A stretch of DNA of 64,000 nucleotides from JAAURS01 sp044923475 (GTDB lineage Bacteria; Cyanobacteriota; Cyanobacteriia; Thermosynechococcales; Thermosynechococcaceae). Positions within the stretch are counted from its first letter, which is position 1; each line of letters opens with the position of its first letter. Shown here one piece after another: positions 16,519 to 24,706 of the stretch. The notes beneath the pieces were generated by a model, which ran no database searches, was not told where the DNA came from, and saw nothing but the letters and a program-made list of their open reading frames with translations. The position numbers were made by a program, and so were the translations under genes. The stretch lies in assembly GCF_044923475.1 (NCBI RefSeq), contig NZ_CP137338.1, forward strand, positions 4,588,001 to 4,652,000, in the 5' to 3' direction.

Positions 16519-18096
16519 ATGACTAACATTAGCAAACTTAATAAGCCTGAAGAACCCTCCTCTCTCCGCGTAGAAGTTCAGAAAATTCGGACAGATATTG
16601 AAGGATTTGACGATATCAGCCATGGCGGGCTGCCTCGGGGACGCACTACCCTCGTCAGCGGTACTTCGGGCACTGGGAAGACGCTATTTGCGATTCAGTT
16701 TTTGTACAACGGCATCGTTCAGTTTGACGAACATGCCGTCTTTGTGACCTTTGAAGAATCCCCCACCGATATCATCCAAAATGCTTTGAGCTTTGGCTGG
16801 AACCTTCAGTCTTTGATCGACGAAGGCAAGCTGTTTATATTAGATGCCTCGCCGGATCCGGAGGGACAGGATATCGCTGGAGATTTCGATCTGTCGGCGC
16901 TGATCGAGCGAATCCAGTACGCGATTCGGAAATACAAGGCGAAGCGCGTTGCAGTGGATTCCGTAACTGCTATTTTTCAGCAGTATGATGCGGCTGGGGT
17001 GGTGCGCCGCGAAATTTTTCGACTGACGGCGCGGCTCAAGCTGATTGGCGTGACGACGGTGATGACCACCGAGCGCATTGATGAGTACGGGCCTGTCGCA
17101 CGGTTTGGGGTGGAGGAATTTGTCTCGGACAACGTGGTGATCGTGCGGAACGTGCTGGATGGAGAGCGCCGCCGCCGCACCCTCGAAATTCTGAAGCTGC
17201 GCGGCACCAGCCACATGAAGGGAGAATATCCCTTCACCATTACCGGGGAAGGGATCAACATCTTCCCGCTGGGCGCGATGCGGTTGACGCAGCGTTCGTC
17301 TAACGTGCGCGTTTCCTCTGGCGTTAGAACCTTGGATGAAATGTGCGGCGGCGGGTTCTTTAAGGACTCCATTATTTTGGTGACCGGAGCAACGGGAACG
17401 GGCAAAACGCTCTTGGTCAGCAAGTTTATTGAAGATGCTTGCTCTACGGGCGATCGCGCGATTTTGTTTGCCTACGAAGAATCCCGAGCGCAGCTCTCGC
17501 GCAATGCTTCATCTTGGGGCATCGATTTTGAAGAGATGGAGAGCAAAGGTCTGTTAAAAATTCTGTGCGCCTACCCGGAATCGGCGGGATTAGAGGATCA
17601 CCTCCAAATGATCAAGTCCGAGATTGCCGAATTCAAGCCCTCTCGAATTTCGATCGACTCCCTCTCGGCATTGGCGCGGGGGGTGAGCAACAACGCATTT
17701 CGGCAGTTTGTGATTGGGGTGACGGGGTTTGCCAAGCAGGAAGAAATTACCGGATTTTTCACCAATACCACCGATCATTTTTTGGGTTCCCACTCGATTA
17801 CGGAGTCCCACATTTCTACCATTACCGATACTATTCTGATGCTTCAGTACGTCGAGATTCGGGGCGAGATGTCCCGCGCTATCAATGTCTTCAAGATGCG
17901 AGGATCTTGGCATGACAAGGGCATTCGGGAATATACTATTAGTGCAAACGGACCCGATATTAGAGATTCTTTCCGCAATTTCGAAGGCATCATCAGCGGA
18001 ACTCCAACGCGCGTTTCCATCGATGAAAAATTGGAGTTATCGCGCATTGTTCAGGATGTGAAGGGGTTGACCGATGACGATCTGAAGTTGCTATAG
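16519..18096 (+). CDS. kaiC: Circadian clock ATPase/kinase KaiC
   Basis: 525 residues from the ATG at 16519; the frame opens at a TTG at 16459, but the ATG gives the usual start. Two RecA-like domains: CI with Walker A GTSGTGKT and catalytic Glu pair in VTFEES, and CII with GATGTGKT and FAYEES. The phosphorylation pair is S433/T434 in SHISTITDT (S431/T432 in Synechococcus elongatus numbering), with the nearby Thr of SITES also kept. The C-terminal tail that KaiA binds is present. KaiC autophosphorylates and dephosphorylates with a ~24 h rhythm. It ends 13 bp before a microprotein gene. Confidence 0.97.
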   Translation: MTNISKLNKPEEPSSLRVEVQKIRTDIEGFDDISHGGLPRGRTTLVSGTSGTGKTLFAIQFLYNGIVQFDEHAVFVTFEESPTDIIQNALSFGWNLQSLIDEGKLFILDASPDPEGQDIAGDFDLSALIERIQYAIRKYKAKRVAVDSVTAIFQQYDAAGVVRREIFRLTARLKLIGVTTVMTTERIDEYGPVARFGVEEFVSDNVVIVRNVLDGERRRRTLEILKLRGTSHMKGEYPFTITGEGINIFPLGAMRLTQRSSNVRVSSGVRTLDEMCGGGFFKDSIILVTGATGTGKTLLVSKFIEDACSTGDRAILFAYEESRAQLSRNASSWGIDFEEMESKGLLKILCAYPESAGLEDHLQMIKSEIAEFKPSRISIDSLSALARGVSNNAFRQFVIGVTGFAKQEEITGFFTNTTDHFLGSHSITESHISTITDTILMLQYVEIRGEMSRAINVFKMRGSWHDKGIREYTISANGPDIRDSFRNFEGIISGTPTRVSIDEKLELSRIVQDVKGLTDDDLKLL

Positions 18097-18109
18097 CAGA
18101 GGTGCGGTC

Positions 18110-18232
18110 ATGGATGACAACGACCCAAAACGAGACCCCAACGAAATTAACGCAGATCCTGCTACAGTGCTAGCCATTATGCTGGCTGTGCTGCTGGTAC
18201 CGCTCCTTTTGGTCGGAATATTTTCTCATTAG
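18110..18232 (+). CDS. 40-residue single-pass membrane microprotein downstream of kaiC
   Basis: A short frame starting 13 bp after the kaiC stop, with AGAGGTG six bases before the ATG, a strong ribosome-binding site. The first 20 residues are acidic and polar (MDDNDPKRDPNEINADPATV). The remainder is one hydrophobic helix, LAIMLAVLLVPLLLVGIF, ending SH. An N-in or N-out single-pass membrane protein is predicted. The spacing suggests co-transcription with kaiBC. I do not recognise the family; similar helix-only small proteins are common in thylakoid complexes. No function is assigned. Confidence 0.65.
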   Translation: MDDNDPKRDPNEINADPATVLAIMLAVLLVPLLLVGIFSH

Positions 18233-18368
18233 GGGCGATGCCGACTAGTATAGATAAGTTGCAAAAGATAAGTTGCGAACGTCTCCGCTTTGCAATGGTG
18301 CATTAGGATGCCGCTTTCGCCCGGCCTACCGCTATAGCCGCATACTGTCGAACGTTGGGAGAATTTCT

Positions 18369-19973
18369 GTGTCTTCTGTATTACACGGTATCGATCGAGC
18401 CGCTTCGCAAACGCCTCAAGCATCGAACGCAGCAAGGCGTTCGCGCCACTGTCGGGCGTGGATCTGTCTGGCGGCGATCGCCGCAGCACCGCTCTCCGGG
18501 ACAATGTCAGCGTTCGGTCAGCCCCCAGCGCCCCCTCCCGTCACCTGCGACCCCAACGCTCCCCTGCCGCAGATCGAGCGTCCCAGCGCGCCGACGTCTA
18601 AGGATTTGGGTTCGCTGCCCCCACCCGGCGGAACGAGCGGCAAGGCCGCAGATCTGAGCGCCCTCACCCCGCCTTCTAGCTCCCTTCAGGTGCCGAGCAA
18701 GCCAGAAGACGTCGCGATTAAGACCACTCAGTCTATTACCCTAGATCAGGCCATCGATCTAGTCCAGCGTCGCAACCGAGATCTTCAAATTGCCGCGCTT
18801 CAAGTCGAGCAGCAGCGCTTTGCCCTCAGACAAGCTCGGGCTTCAATCTACCCAACGGTCAGTACCAATGCGGGGATTACTCGCACGGATTCGGCCCAGT
18901 CTGCCATTACGGCCAAGCAATTGGGATTGCCCAACCGCCCCAATGCCAGCAATAACTTCAATGGCAGCGTCCAGCTCAATTACGACGTATTCACGTCCGG
19001 CCAACGCTCGGCGAGCATCCGTTCTGCGGAAGCCGCGCTGAGAAGTTCGGAGAAGGCCTATCAAACCCAGCTCCGTCAGGTGCGCTTGGATGTTGCCAAC
19101 GATTACTACGATTTACAGCAGGCTGACGAGTCGATCAAAATCGCGCAGCAAGCCGTTGAAAATGCGGAAGAAAACCTGCGCGTCGCCCAAGCAAGAGAAA
19201 CGGCGGGATTGGGGACTCGCTTCGACGTGCTTCAAGCTCAAGTGCTTTTGGCCGATCGCAGGCAACAGCTCATCCAAGCCCAAAATCAACAGCAGGTCAG
19301 CCGCCGTCAGTTGGCTCAGCGGCTTACCTTCCCGGAGACAGTTACGGTGGTTTCTGCCGATCCCGTCGCGATCGTCGGGGAATGGCCGCTGTCCCTAGAA
19401 GACAGCATCGTGCAAGCGCTTCGAACTCGCTCGGAGCTGGCTCAGGTTCTAGATCAGCGCGACATCGCGCTCCAAAACCGCAGGGTGGCGTTGGGAAGCC
19501 TGGGTCCGCAGCTTACCTTTAACGCGAATGTCGCGCTCGCGGACGATTTGGCGGACAATAACCTGGGGGCCTACGGCTACGGAGTCGGCGCGGAAGCCAG
19601 CAAGACGATCTTTGATGGGGGTGCAGCCAAGGCGATCGCCACCCAACAACAGCTCAATGCGTCTATTGCCGAAACTCAGTTTGGGAGCTTTAAGAACGTC
19701 ATTCGGTTTCAGGTCGAGCAAAACTATTACACCCTCCAAGCCAGTCGGGAGCGCATCGGCACGACCCGTTGCGCCATCGAGCAGGCGGAGCAGGGCTTAA
19801 ATTTGGCGAGGCTGAGGCGCGACTTTGGGGTTGGGACCAGCTTAGAAGTGAGCAACGCCACCACCGATCTAGCTCAGGCCAGAAACAACTATCTCTCTGC
19901 GATCGTGTCTTACAATCGCGCCCTGTCTGCCCTGCGGCGATTTGTAGACCTACCAGCCGCCCCTCAACCCTAG
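18369..19973 (+). CDS. TolC-family outer membrane efflux protein
   Basis: 534 residues from the GTG at 18369, preceded by GGGAGA at 7 bases; an upstream TTG frame is less likely. An unusually long basic N-region precedes a signal peptide (ICLAAIAAAPLSGTMSAFG). After a proline-rich stretch, two OEP domains follow: the first from ITLDQAIDLVQRRNRDLQIA, the second from PLSLEDSIVQALRTRSELAQ, each with the long coiled-coil helices typical of TolC. It forms the outer-membrane and periplasmic channel for type I secretion or RND efflux. No partner pump is adjacent, which is usual in cyanobacteria. Confidence 0.9.
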   Translation: MSSVLHGIDRAASQTPQASNAARRSRHCRAWICLAAIAAAPLSGTMSAFGQPPAPPPVTCDPNAPLPQIERPSAPTSKDLGSLPPPGGTSGKAADLSALTPPSSSLQVPSKPEDVAIKTTQSITLDQAIDLVQRRNRDLQIAALQVEQQRFALRQARASIYPTVSTNAGITRTDSAQSAITAKQLGLPNRPNASNNFNGSVQLNYDVFTSGQRSASIRSAEAALRSSEKAYQTQLRQVRLDVANDYYDLQQADESIKIAQQAVENAEENLRVAQARETAGLGTRFDVLQAQVLLADRRQQLIQAQNQQQVSRRQLAQRLTFPETVTVVSADPVAIVGEWPLSLEDSIVQALRTRSELAQVLDQRDIALQNRRVALGSLGPQLTFNANVALADDLADNNLGAYGYGVGAEASKTIFDGGAAKAIATQQQLNASIAETQFGSFKNVIRFQVEQNYYTLQASRERIGTTRCAIEQAEQGLNLARLRRDFGVGTSLEVSNATTDLAQARNNYLSAIVSYNRALSALRRFVDLPAAPQP

Positions 19974-20058
19974 CGCCCCCGTCCCCCTTAGAGGGCAGGC
20001 TCGCGCGTCGGTTCAATTCGTTAAACTAGATTACTGGGTCGTCATTGGGAGAAATACT

Positions 20059-20601
20059 GTGGCAATTTTAAGGCTTGAAACCGGGCGACAGCTTGACGAT
20101 CTCGTCAGTATCGGCGAATCTCTCGCGCCTTTGAACGTTCGGCTCGATCGATGGCCTGTGGGTCGAGATGCTGCCACCCATCAGCTTTTGGCGCAGCCGA
20201 GTTTAGATGAAGCACAAAAAGAGGTTTTATTGCGATCGCTAGACCATTACTTTGAGTCCTTAGAGAACTATCAGTCGCGGGATGCGATCGTCCTCAACCC
20301 CGAAACGCCAAATCTCGATGGGTTGCTGGAAAAGTTTAGCCGCCCCCACATCCACGCAGACGACGAAGTGCGCTACATCGTAGATGGCGAGGGGGTTTTT
20401 GGTTTTGTGTGCCCCGACGGAACGCAGATGGAGCTGACCGTCCAACCAGAGGAGTACATTAACGTCCTAGCAGGCACGGAACATTGGTTTCACCTGACGC
20501 CGTTGCGCCGCATTAAGGCGATACGCTACTTTATCGATACATCAGGCTGGACGCCAGAATATACGGGAACGGCGATTCGGATGCAGGCCGTCGCCGTATA
20601 A
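20059..20601 (+). CDS. mtnD: Acireductone dioxygenase
   Basis: 180 residues, cupin fold. Metal ligands are visible as H97-x-H99-x3-E103 in HIHADDEVRYIVDGEG and H142 in AGTEHWFHLTP, the four-ligand ARD set. It oxidises the acireductone of the methionine salvage pathway to the 2-keto acid of methionine plus formate (Fe form). The GTG start at 20059 follows GGGAGA. It is the first of three clustered salvage genes, with mtnW 43 bp downstream. The cluster performs the late steps; mtnA, mtnB and mtnC are not in this window. Confidence 0.95.
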   Translation: MAILRLETGRQLDDLVSIGESLAPLNVRLDRWPVGRDAATHQLLAQPSLDEAQKEVLLRSLDHYFESLENYQSRDAIVLNPETPNLDGLLEKFSRPHIHADDEVRYIVDGEGVFGFVCPDGTQMELTVQPEEYINVLAGTEHWFHLTPLRRIKAIRYFIDTSGWTPEYTGTAIRMQAVAV

Positions 20602-20644
20602 ACCCATGCCCAAAAAACACGCTTAAAAAACATGCCCAAAAAAC

Positions 20645-21814
20645 ATGCCCATTGAAGTCGAGTATCGCTTCCCAGTCGGGGTAGATGCCCAGAAGCAAGC
20701 TCAGGTCATTGCCTTGGGACAGACCGTGGGCACCTGGGATGCATCTTTTGCCCATCGCGAATCTTCCTTCCTGGCTCACAAGGCCGAAGTGGTGGAGGTT
20801 CGAACGAGCGATTCGGACGGATCCTCCCTAGCCACCATACGTTTTCCAGCGAGCAACGTAGAGGGCGATATTGCCTCTCTGCTGACGATGATTTTTGGGA
20901 AGTACTCGATGGCAGGACCAGCCAAGGTGATGGCGATTCGGCTGCCCGAAGGGTACGGCCAGCATCCGAAGTTTGGCATTACCGGAATGCGATCGCTGCT
21001 CGACACTCCCTCTCGCCCTCTGGTCATGGCGATCTACAAACCTGCTTTGGGGCTATCCGCTGCCGATCACGCCCAGATCCTCAGTCAGGTTGCCAGGGCG
21101 GGGCTAGACATCATTAAAGACGATGAAATTATGGGCAATCTGGCTGTTGCCCCTACGCTAGAGCGATTGAAAGCCTGTCGCCCGGTCATTGAAGCAGCGC
21201 AGCAGCAGAATGGGCGATCGCTCCTTTACGCCGTCAACGTCACGGGCAGGGCCGATCGGCTCTTGACCCAGGCGAGACAATTGGTTGCAGCGGGAGCCAA
21301 TGCGCTCCTGCTCAACGTGCTGTCCTACGGGTTTTCTGTTTTAGAGGCACTAGCGGCGGATCCAGAAATTTCCGTGCCGATTTTTGCCCATCCGGCGTTG
21401 GCGGGGGCCTGGTGCGGCGCGCCAGACCACGGGTTTAGCTATTCGGCTGTGCTTGGCACTCTATTCTCCTATGCCGGAGCCGATGCGGTGCTTTATCCGG
21501 CCCACTATGGCAGTTTGCCGTTTGAAGCTGAAGAGGAGTTTCGGATTCGGGATGCGCTGAGAAGCCGCAATGGGTTTCCGGTGCCGTCGGCGGGGATTCA
21601 TCCGGGGGTGGTTCCCAAGGCGATCGCCGACTACGGCCAAGACGTCATCCTCAACGCGGGTACAGGCATCATGGATCACCCCGACGGCCCCGCCGCAGGC
21701 GTGAGGGCGTTTTTTGAAGCGCTAGATGCCGCCGAGCCGGGTCAATCCTTCGAGCTTTCGCAAGTGCCTGAAGGTCCGCTCCGTCGCGCGCTTGAAAAGT
21801 GGGGGACGCCGTGA
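20645..21814 (+). CDS. mtnW: RuBisCO-like protein, probable 2,3-diketo-5-methylthiopentyl-1-phosphate enolase
   Basis: 389 residues with the RuBisCO large-subunit fold. The carbamylated-lysine motif is kept as K158-D-D-E (GLDIIKDDEIMGN), and the K175 equivalent is K132 in AIYKPALGLS, where RuBisCO has KPKLGLS; the loop-6 lysine appears absent (VLYPAHYGSLPFE). The phosphate-site stretches PVPSAGIHPGVVP and LNAGTGIMDHPDGPAAG are those of MtnW enolases. Hence it should enolise, not fix CO2. It sits between mtnD and mtnX and its stop overlaps mtnX. The upstream junction repeats ACATGCCCAAAAAAC-like units, giving several closely spaced ATGs; the ATG at 20645 is used. Confidence 0.93.
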   Translation: MPIEVEYRFPVGVDAQKQAQVIALGQTVGTWDASFAHRESSFLAHKAEVVEVRTSDSDGSSLATIRFPASNVEGDIASLLTMIFGKYSMAGPAKVMAIRLPEGYGQHPKFGITGMRSLLDTPSRPLVMAIYKPALGLSAADHAQILSQVARAGLDIIKDDEIMGNLAVAPTLERLKACRPVIEAAQQQNGRSLLYAVNVTGRADRLLTQARQLVAAGANALLLNVLSYGFSVLEALAADPEISVPIFAHPALAGAWCGAPDHGFSYSAVLGTLFSYAGADAVLYPAHYGSLPFEAEEEFRIRDALRSRNGFPVPSAGIHPGVVPKAIADYGQDVILNAGTGIMDHPDGPAAGVRAFFEALDAAEPGQSFELSQVPEGPLRRALEKWGTP

Positions 21815-22446
21815 TTTTAGAGCGGATCGTTTTCTGCGACTTTGACGGCACGATTACGGCCCGAGAAACCTTTGTGGCGGTTCTCAAGCGGTTTGCACCG
21901 GAACTGGCAGCAGCGCTGATTCCTAAAATGTATGCGTTAGAGCTGACGCTGCGGGAAGGGGTCCAGCAACTGCTAGAGTCGATGCCGTCCTCGGCTTACG
22001 CTGAGATTATTGAATTTGCTGCATCTCAGCCCCTGCGGGCCGGACTGCCGGAATTTCTGGATTTTTTAGACGATCGAGCCGTCCCTTTTGTAGTCATTAC
22101 GGGGGGACTCCAAGGCATAGTTGAAGCTGCTATCCCCGCTTTACTGCCGCAAATCCATGCAGTACACGGTGTGGAAATTAATGCGGAAGGGCCTTATTTG
22201 CAGGTGCGTTCTCCAGCGTTGGGGGACTCCGAGCTGGTTTCTAAAGTAGATATCATGCAGCGCTATCCAGCCCGGCAAACGATCGCGGTCGGCGATTCGG
22301 TAACGGATTTGAAGATGGCTTTAGCGGGGGATGTGGTGTTTGCTCGCGATCGCCTGGCTGAATATTTGGGCGATCGGGATGTCCCTTACTACCCGTGGCA
22401 TGATTTTCACGATGTTCGGGAGACATTGGCAACGCTCTGGCAATAG
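21811..22446 (+). CDS. mtnX: 2-hydroxy-3-keto-5-methylthiopentenyl-1-phosphate phosphatase
   Basis: 211 residues from the GTG at 21811, which overlaps the mtnW stop as GTGA and is preceded by GGGGGA; the frame also opens at a GTG at 21799. It is a HAD phosphatase: nucleophile motif CDFDGTITARET near residue 11, FVVITGGL for motif II, and AVGDSVTDLKMALAGDVVFA for the metal-binding motif IV. MtnX removes the phosphate from the MtnW product to give the acireductone, which MtnD then uses. Gene order and overlap show translational coupling with mtnW. Confidence 0.93.
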   Translation: MILERIVFCDFDGTITARETFVAVLKRFAPELAAALIPKMYALELTLREGVQQLLESMPSSAYAEIIEFAASQPLRAGLPEFLDFLDDRAVPFVVITGGLQGIVEAAIPALLPQIHAVHGVEINAEGPYLQVRSPALGDSELVSKVDIMQRYPARQTIAVGDSVTDLKMALAGDVVFARDRLAEYLGDRDVPYYPWHDFHDVRETLATLWQ

Positions 22447-22497
22447 CACCTCATTGATTCTGGATCGTCTAACCGCTAAGTTTGTAATCTCTAACTT

Positions 22498-22839
22498 TCA
22501 ATCATTTATTAGCTTTTGAAGATTCTCCTCCGAAACTTCGATCGTGAATGTTCCACCGTTTTGAAGCGGTTGCCATCCTTCTTCAATTGCTTGACGTATC
22601 CACCTTGTAACTTCAGATGGACTAACTGTTTCTTTAAGAAAAATTCCCCATCCTTGTGGACGAGGTTTATCTGTCAAAATCATTAAAGTGCTGTGCGATC
22701 GCTCAGCATGTTCCACTGCAATATTGATGCAACTGGACAGTTCAGTCCGCTGACTGTAGGTCGCTTTTCTACGAATCAGCCAGCGAAAAGGTTTTCCATC
22801 AACGACAATTCTTCTCGATCCAGTTTTGAGTAATGACAT
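22498..22839 (-). CDS. Hypothetical protein, 113 residues
   Basis: Begins MSLLKTGSRRIVVDGKPFRW and continues LIRRKATYSQRTELSSCINI, then IAVEHAERSHSTLMILTDKPRP and WIRQAIEEGWQPLQNGGTF. The N-terminal part resembles small beta-rich proteins with an RRIxVDGxxFRW motif seen as orphans in many bacteria; no function is known to me. It has no signal peptide or membrane segment. It is convergent with mtnX and marks the beginning of the accessory island. The ATG at 22839 is the only plausible start. Confidence 0.65.
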   Translation of the reverse strand: MSLLKTGSRRIVVDGKPFRWLIRRKATYSQRTELSSCINIAVEHAERSHSTLMILTDKPRPQGWGIFLKETVSPSEVTRWIRQAIEEGWQPLQNGGTFTIEVSEENLQKLIND

Positions 22840-22926
22840 TTTACTTGGCTACATAATTCATTATTAAGTTCCTATAAAATAATATTCCCCTATGCTTTGC
22901 TTTGGGTTTAAGAAGATTTCCGGGGC

Positions 22927-23340
22927 TTATTGGGGTACCTGAACTTTAGAGGCAATTACAGAACCGAGCCTAGTAAAATGTTTTGGATTTAGCGTCAGCA
23001 AAACGTCAGCCTGAGATTTGAGAGTTGCTTGGGCAATCAAAGCATCAAAAATGCCGCCACCAGGGATTTGGTGCCGCACCATAGCGTTAATAGCCTCAGT
23101 GTAGTCTTCAGCAGTAAGCGGGATGCACTCGAAAGTTTGCAAGTTATCGCGGATTAGGTTTTGGGCAAGAGCAGGAGAGATCTGGGTTTGAGGAATGCGC
23201 GTTAGTGCAGAATAGAGTTCTGCCAAAGTATGGGTGGAGATGAGTCCTTGGATTTGCTGAGACTGTGCTTCTAGAAGCTGGGGTAAACAGACCTTATGAG
23301 AACTGTGCCCAGTCAGAATGGCAGCAACGAGAAGATAACC
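22927..23340 (-). pseudogene. PIN-domain (VapC-like) toxin remnant lacking its start
   Basis: From 23340 down, the frame reads GYLLVAAILTGHSSHKVCLP and continues into THTLAELYSALTRIP, AEDYTEAINAMVRHQIPGGG and IFDALIAQATLKSQADVLLT, a nearly complete PIN domain. A TAA precedes it at 23341-23343 and no ATG, GTG or TTG start exists before 23226. The missing first residues would carry the first catalytic Asp (normally in a YDTS-like motif). A TTG at 23226 could only give a truncated 99-residue product. Its 5' end overlaps the 3' end of the pentapeptide gene, which suggests a deletion joined the two. No antitoxin gene is next to it. Confidence 0.7.
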
Positions 23341-23705
23341 TTAGTTCCATCTGGAAGAATGGTGTTGCGAAGGATAGCACCCTTAATTCTAGGATTGTCA
23401 ATACCTCCAGGTAGTTCGATCATGGCCTGACTCAAATCAACATCAGTCAGATTAGCTTGAGTAAGATCGAACTCATAACCGATAATGGTACCAGCGAAAG
23501 TAGCTCCGCTGAGGTTGGTTTCGGACAAGCTACACGATTCAAGAATGGTGTAGCTAAGATCAGCCATCGTCAAATTAGCTCCGTACAAGACTCCATTAGA
23601 TATGCAAGCATGGCTGAGATTAGCATGGCTAAAATCGAGCGTTATGGAATCGCAAAAATCTTGACGCTCGATCGACGCGACTTTAGGCTCTTCCGTCCTC
23701 AGCAT
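23313..23705 (-). CDS. Pentapeptide-repeat protein
   Basis: 130 residues from the ATG at 23705. Pentapeptide repeats (A(D/N)LxX) are visible in LDFSHANLSHACISNGVLYGANLTMADLSY, written here in two parts: residues ~25-44 and ~45-55; a second block is LSETNLSGATFAG and LTQANLTDVDLSQAM. The C-terminus, IKGAILRNTILPDGT, is a typical end for these proteins. They form right-handed quadrilateral beta helices, often of unknown role in cyanobacteria. The 3' end overlaps the remnant PIN gene by 28 bp in another frame. It may itself be truncated at the N-terminus. Confidence 0.6.
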   Translation of the reverse strand: MLRTEEPKVASIERQDFCDSITLDFSHANLSHACISNGVLYGANLTMADLSYTILESCSLSETNLSGATFAGTIIGYEFDLTQANLTDVDLSQAMIELPGGIDNPRIKGAILRNTILPDGTKVIFSLLPF

Positions 23706-23845
23706 TGTCAAGCTTTTGAACTGTTGCCCTAGCAGTTGGAAGTCGTTTTAGAACAAGTTCGCAATCCTCAGAACCCTCATGGAAAAACTCGTAGAGAATT
23801 TGTCGGAACACCTGCGATCGCCCTTGTTCCAAAACGGCGATCGTA

Positions 23846-24313
23846 TTAGGGATGCCAATTTGGATTATCGACAAGGAGATTTTCAGCCTGAGCAATCGCA
23901 AGCAAACGGTCATCTGCGGTCAAAAAGTGGAACGAGGCACGGCTAGGAAACTTAATCTCATTTCGAATACTCAACGCCGCAGCCAGTTGAACCGCATCGT
24001 AAGCTCGAAGCGGATGCATTTTGACCAGTTGCCCCGCCAGCTCAATAATCGTTTTATCGATTGCAGCCGTAAAATACTGAACATCCCAATGGTCGCGAAA
24101 CGCCATCAAAATTTGATTCGCATGAACGTCACTAACGCTGCCTTCTCTTTGACGACGAGCAACTGCACTACAAACTTCAACCCAGGTAACGTGTGCAACA
24201 AATAACAAATTTTAATTTTGCGGATCGGTAATAGACTGAACCCAATCTGTCCCGACCTCAGAAAAGTAGCGCTTTGCTTAAGCTCTGCTGTCTAAAAAAT
24301 AGACATTTACCAT
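23846..24313 (-). pseudogene. PIN-domain toxin gene broken by two in-frame TAA codons
   Basis: Reading from ATG 24313: MVNVYFLDSRA-stop-AKRYFSEVGTDWVQSITDPQN-stop-NLLFVAHVTWVEVCSAVARR and onward to LLVDNPNWHP. The stops are TAA at 24278-24280 and 24212-24214. The frame is otherwise continuous, with the PIN hallmarks YFLDS, the AYDAVQLAAAL segment and FLTADDRLLA. The ATG overlaps the antitoxin stop by 7 nt, the usual VapBC arrangement. A downstream TTG at 24208 could only start a product lacking the catalytic N-terminus. The gene is therefore most likely dead. Confidence 0.82.
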
Positions 24314-24612
24314 TCACCTCGATCCTCAATTACCGTCTCTGACAACGGCTTGCCAGAAAATTTTATATTGCGGGTCATCTCTCGAAAATCTGCTTCTGAA
24401 ATAGAGGCAACATTTTGAGAATGGCATGGTGGAATAATCCTACCCGAAGCTATCAGCGGTTGCAGAATGTCGTCATTCGCAACATCGAGCTGGATTGGAT
24501 TTTGAGGCATAGCTGTCTGGAGACTTGCAAATCTTTCGCTCAGAAGATTTTGTTCTTCTAATGACAACGATGAGATAACCTGCATGAGTGATTCAACGAG
24601 CTGCATATTCAT
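24307..24612 (-). CDS. Putative antitoxin of a VapBC-like pair
   Basis: 101 residues starting MNMQLVESLMQVISSLSLEE, a helical N-terminus typical of small cyanobacterial antitoxin-like proteins. The C-terminal part (FREMTRNIKFSGKPLSETVIEDRGEW) ends in an acidic tail that in such pairs contacts the toxin. Its stop overlaps the start of the downstream PIN gene by 7 nt, so the two were a translationally coupled operon. The frame is intact although the toxin has two stops, so the antitoxin has outlived its toxin. No DNA-binding fold could be named with certainty. Confidence 0.6.
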   Translation of the reverse strand: MNMQLVESLMQVISSLSLEEQNLLSERFASLQTAMPQNPIQLDVANDDILQPLIASGRIIPPCHSQNVASISEADFREMTRNIKFSGKPLSETVIEDRGEW

Positions 24613-24706
24613 CGGTTTTACCCTTAGTTCAAACCATTCTGAGTTTATTCTAGAACGACGACTGACGGAATTCCGTATTGACTTAGTGCGTTACCCGCTC
24701 AGATGA

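Noticed and set aside
23683..23913. Minus-strand frame ending ...VLKRLPTARATVQKLDNAEDGRA
   Set aside because: Half of it is the PIN gene read in another frame; the remaining part has no motif and overlaps the pentapeptide gene start.
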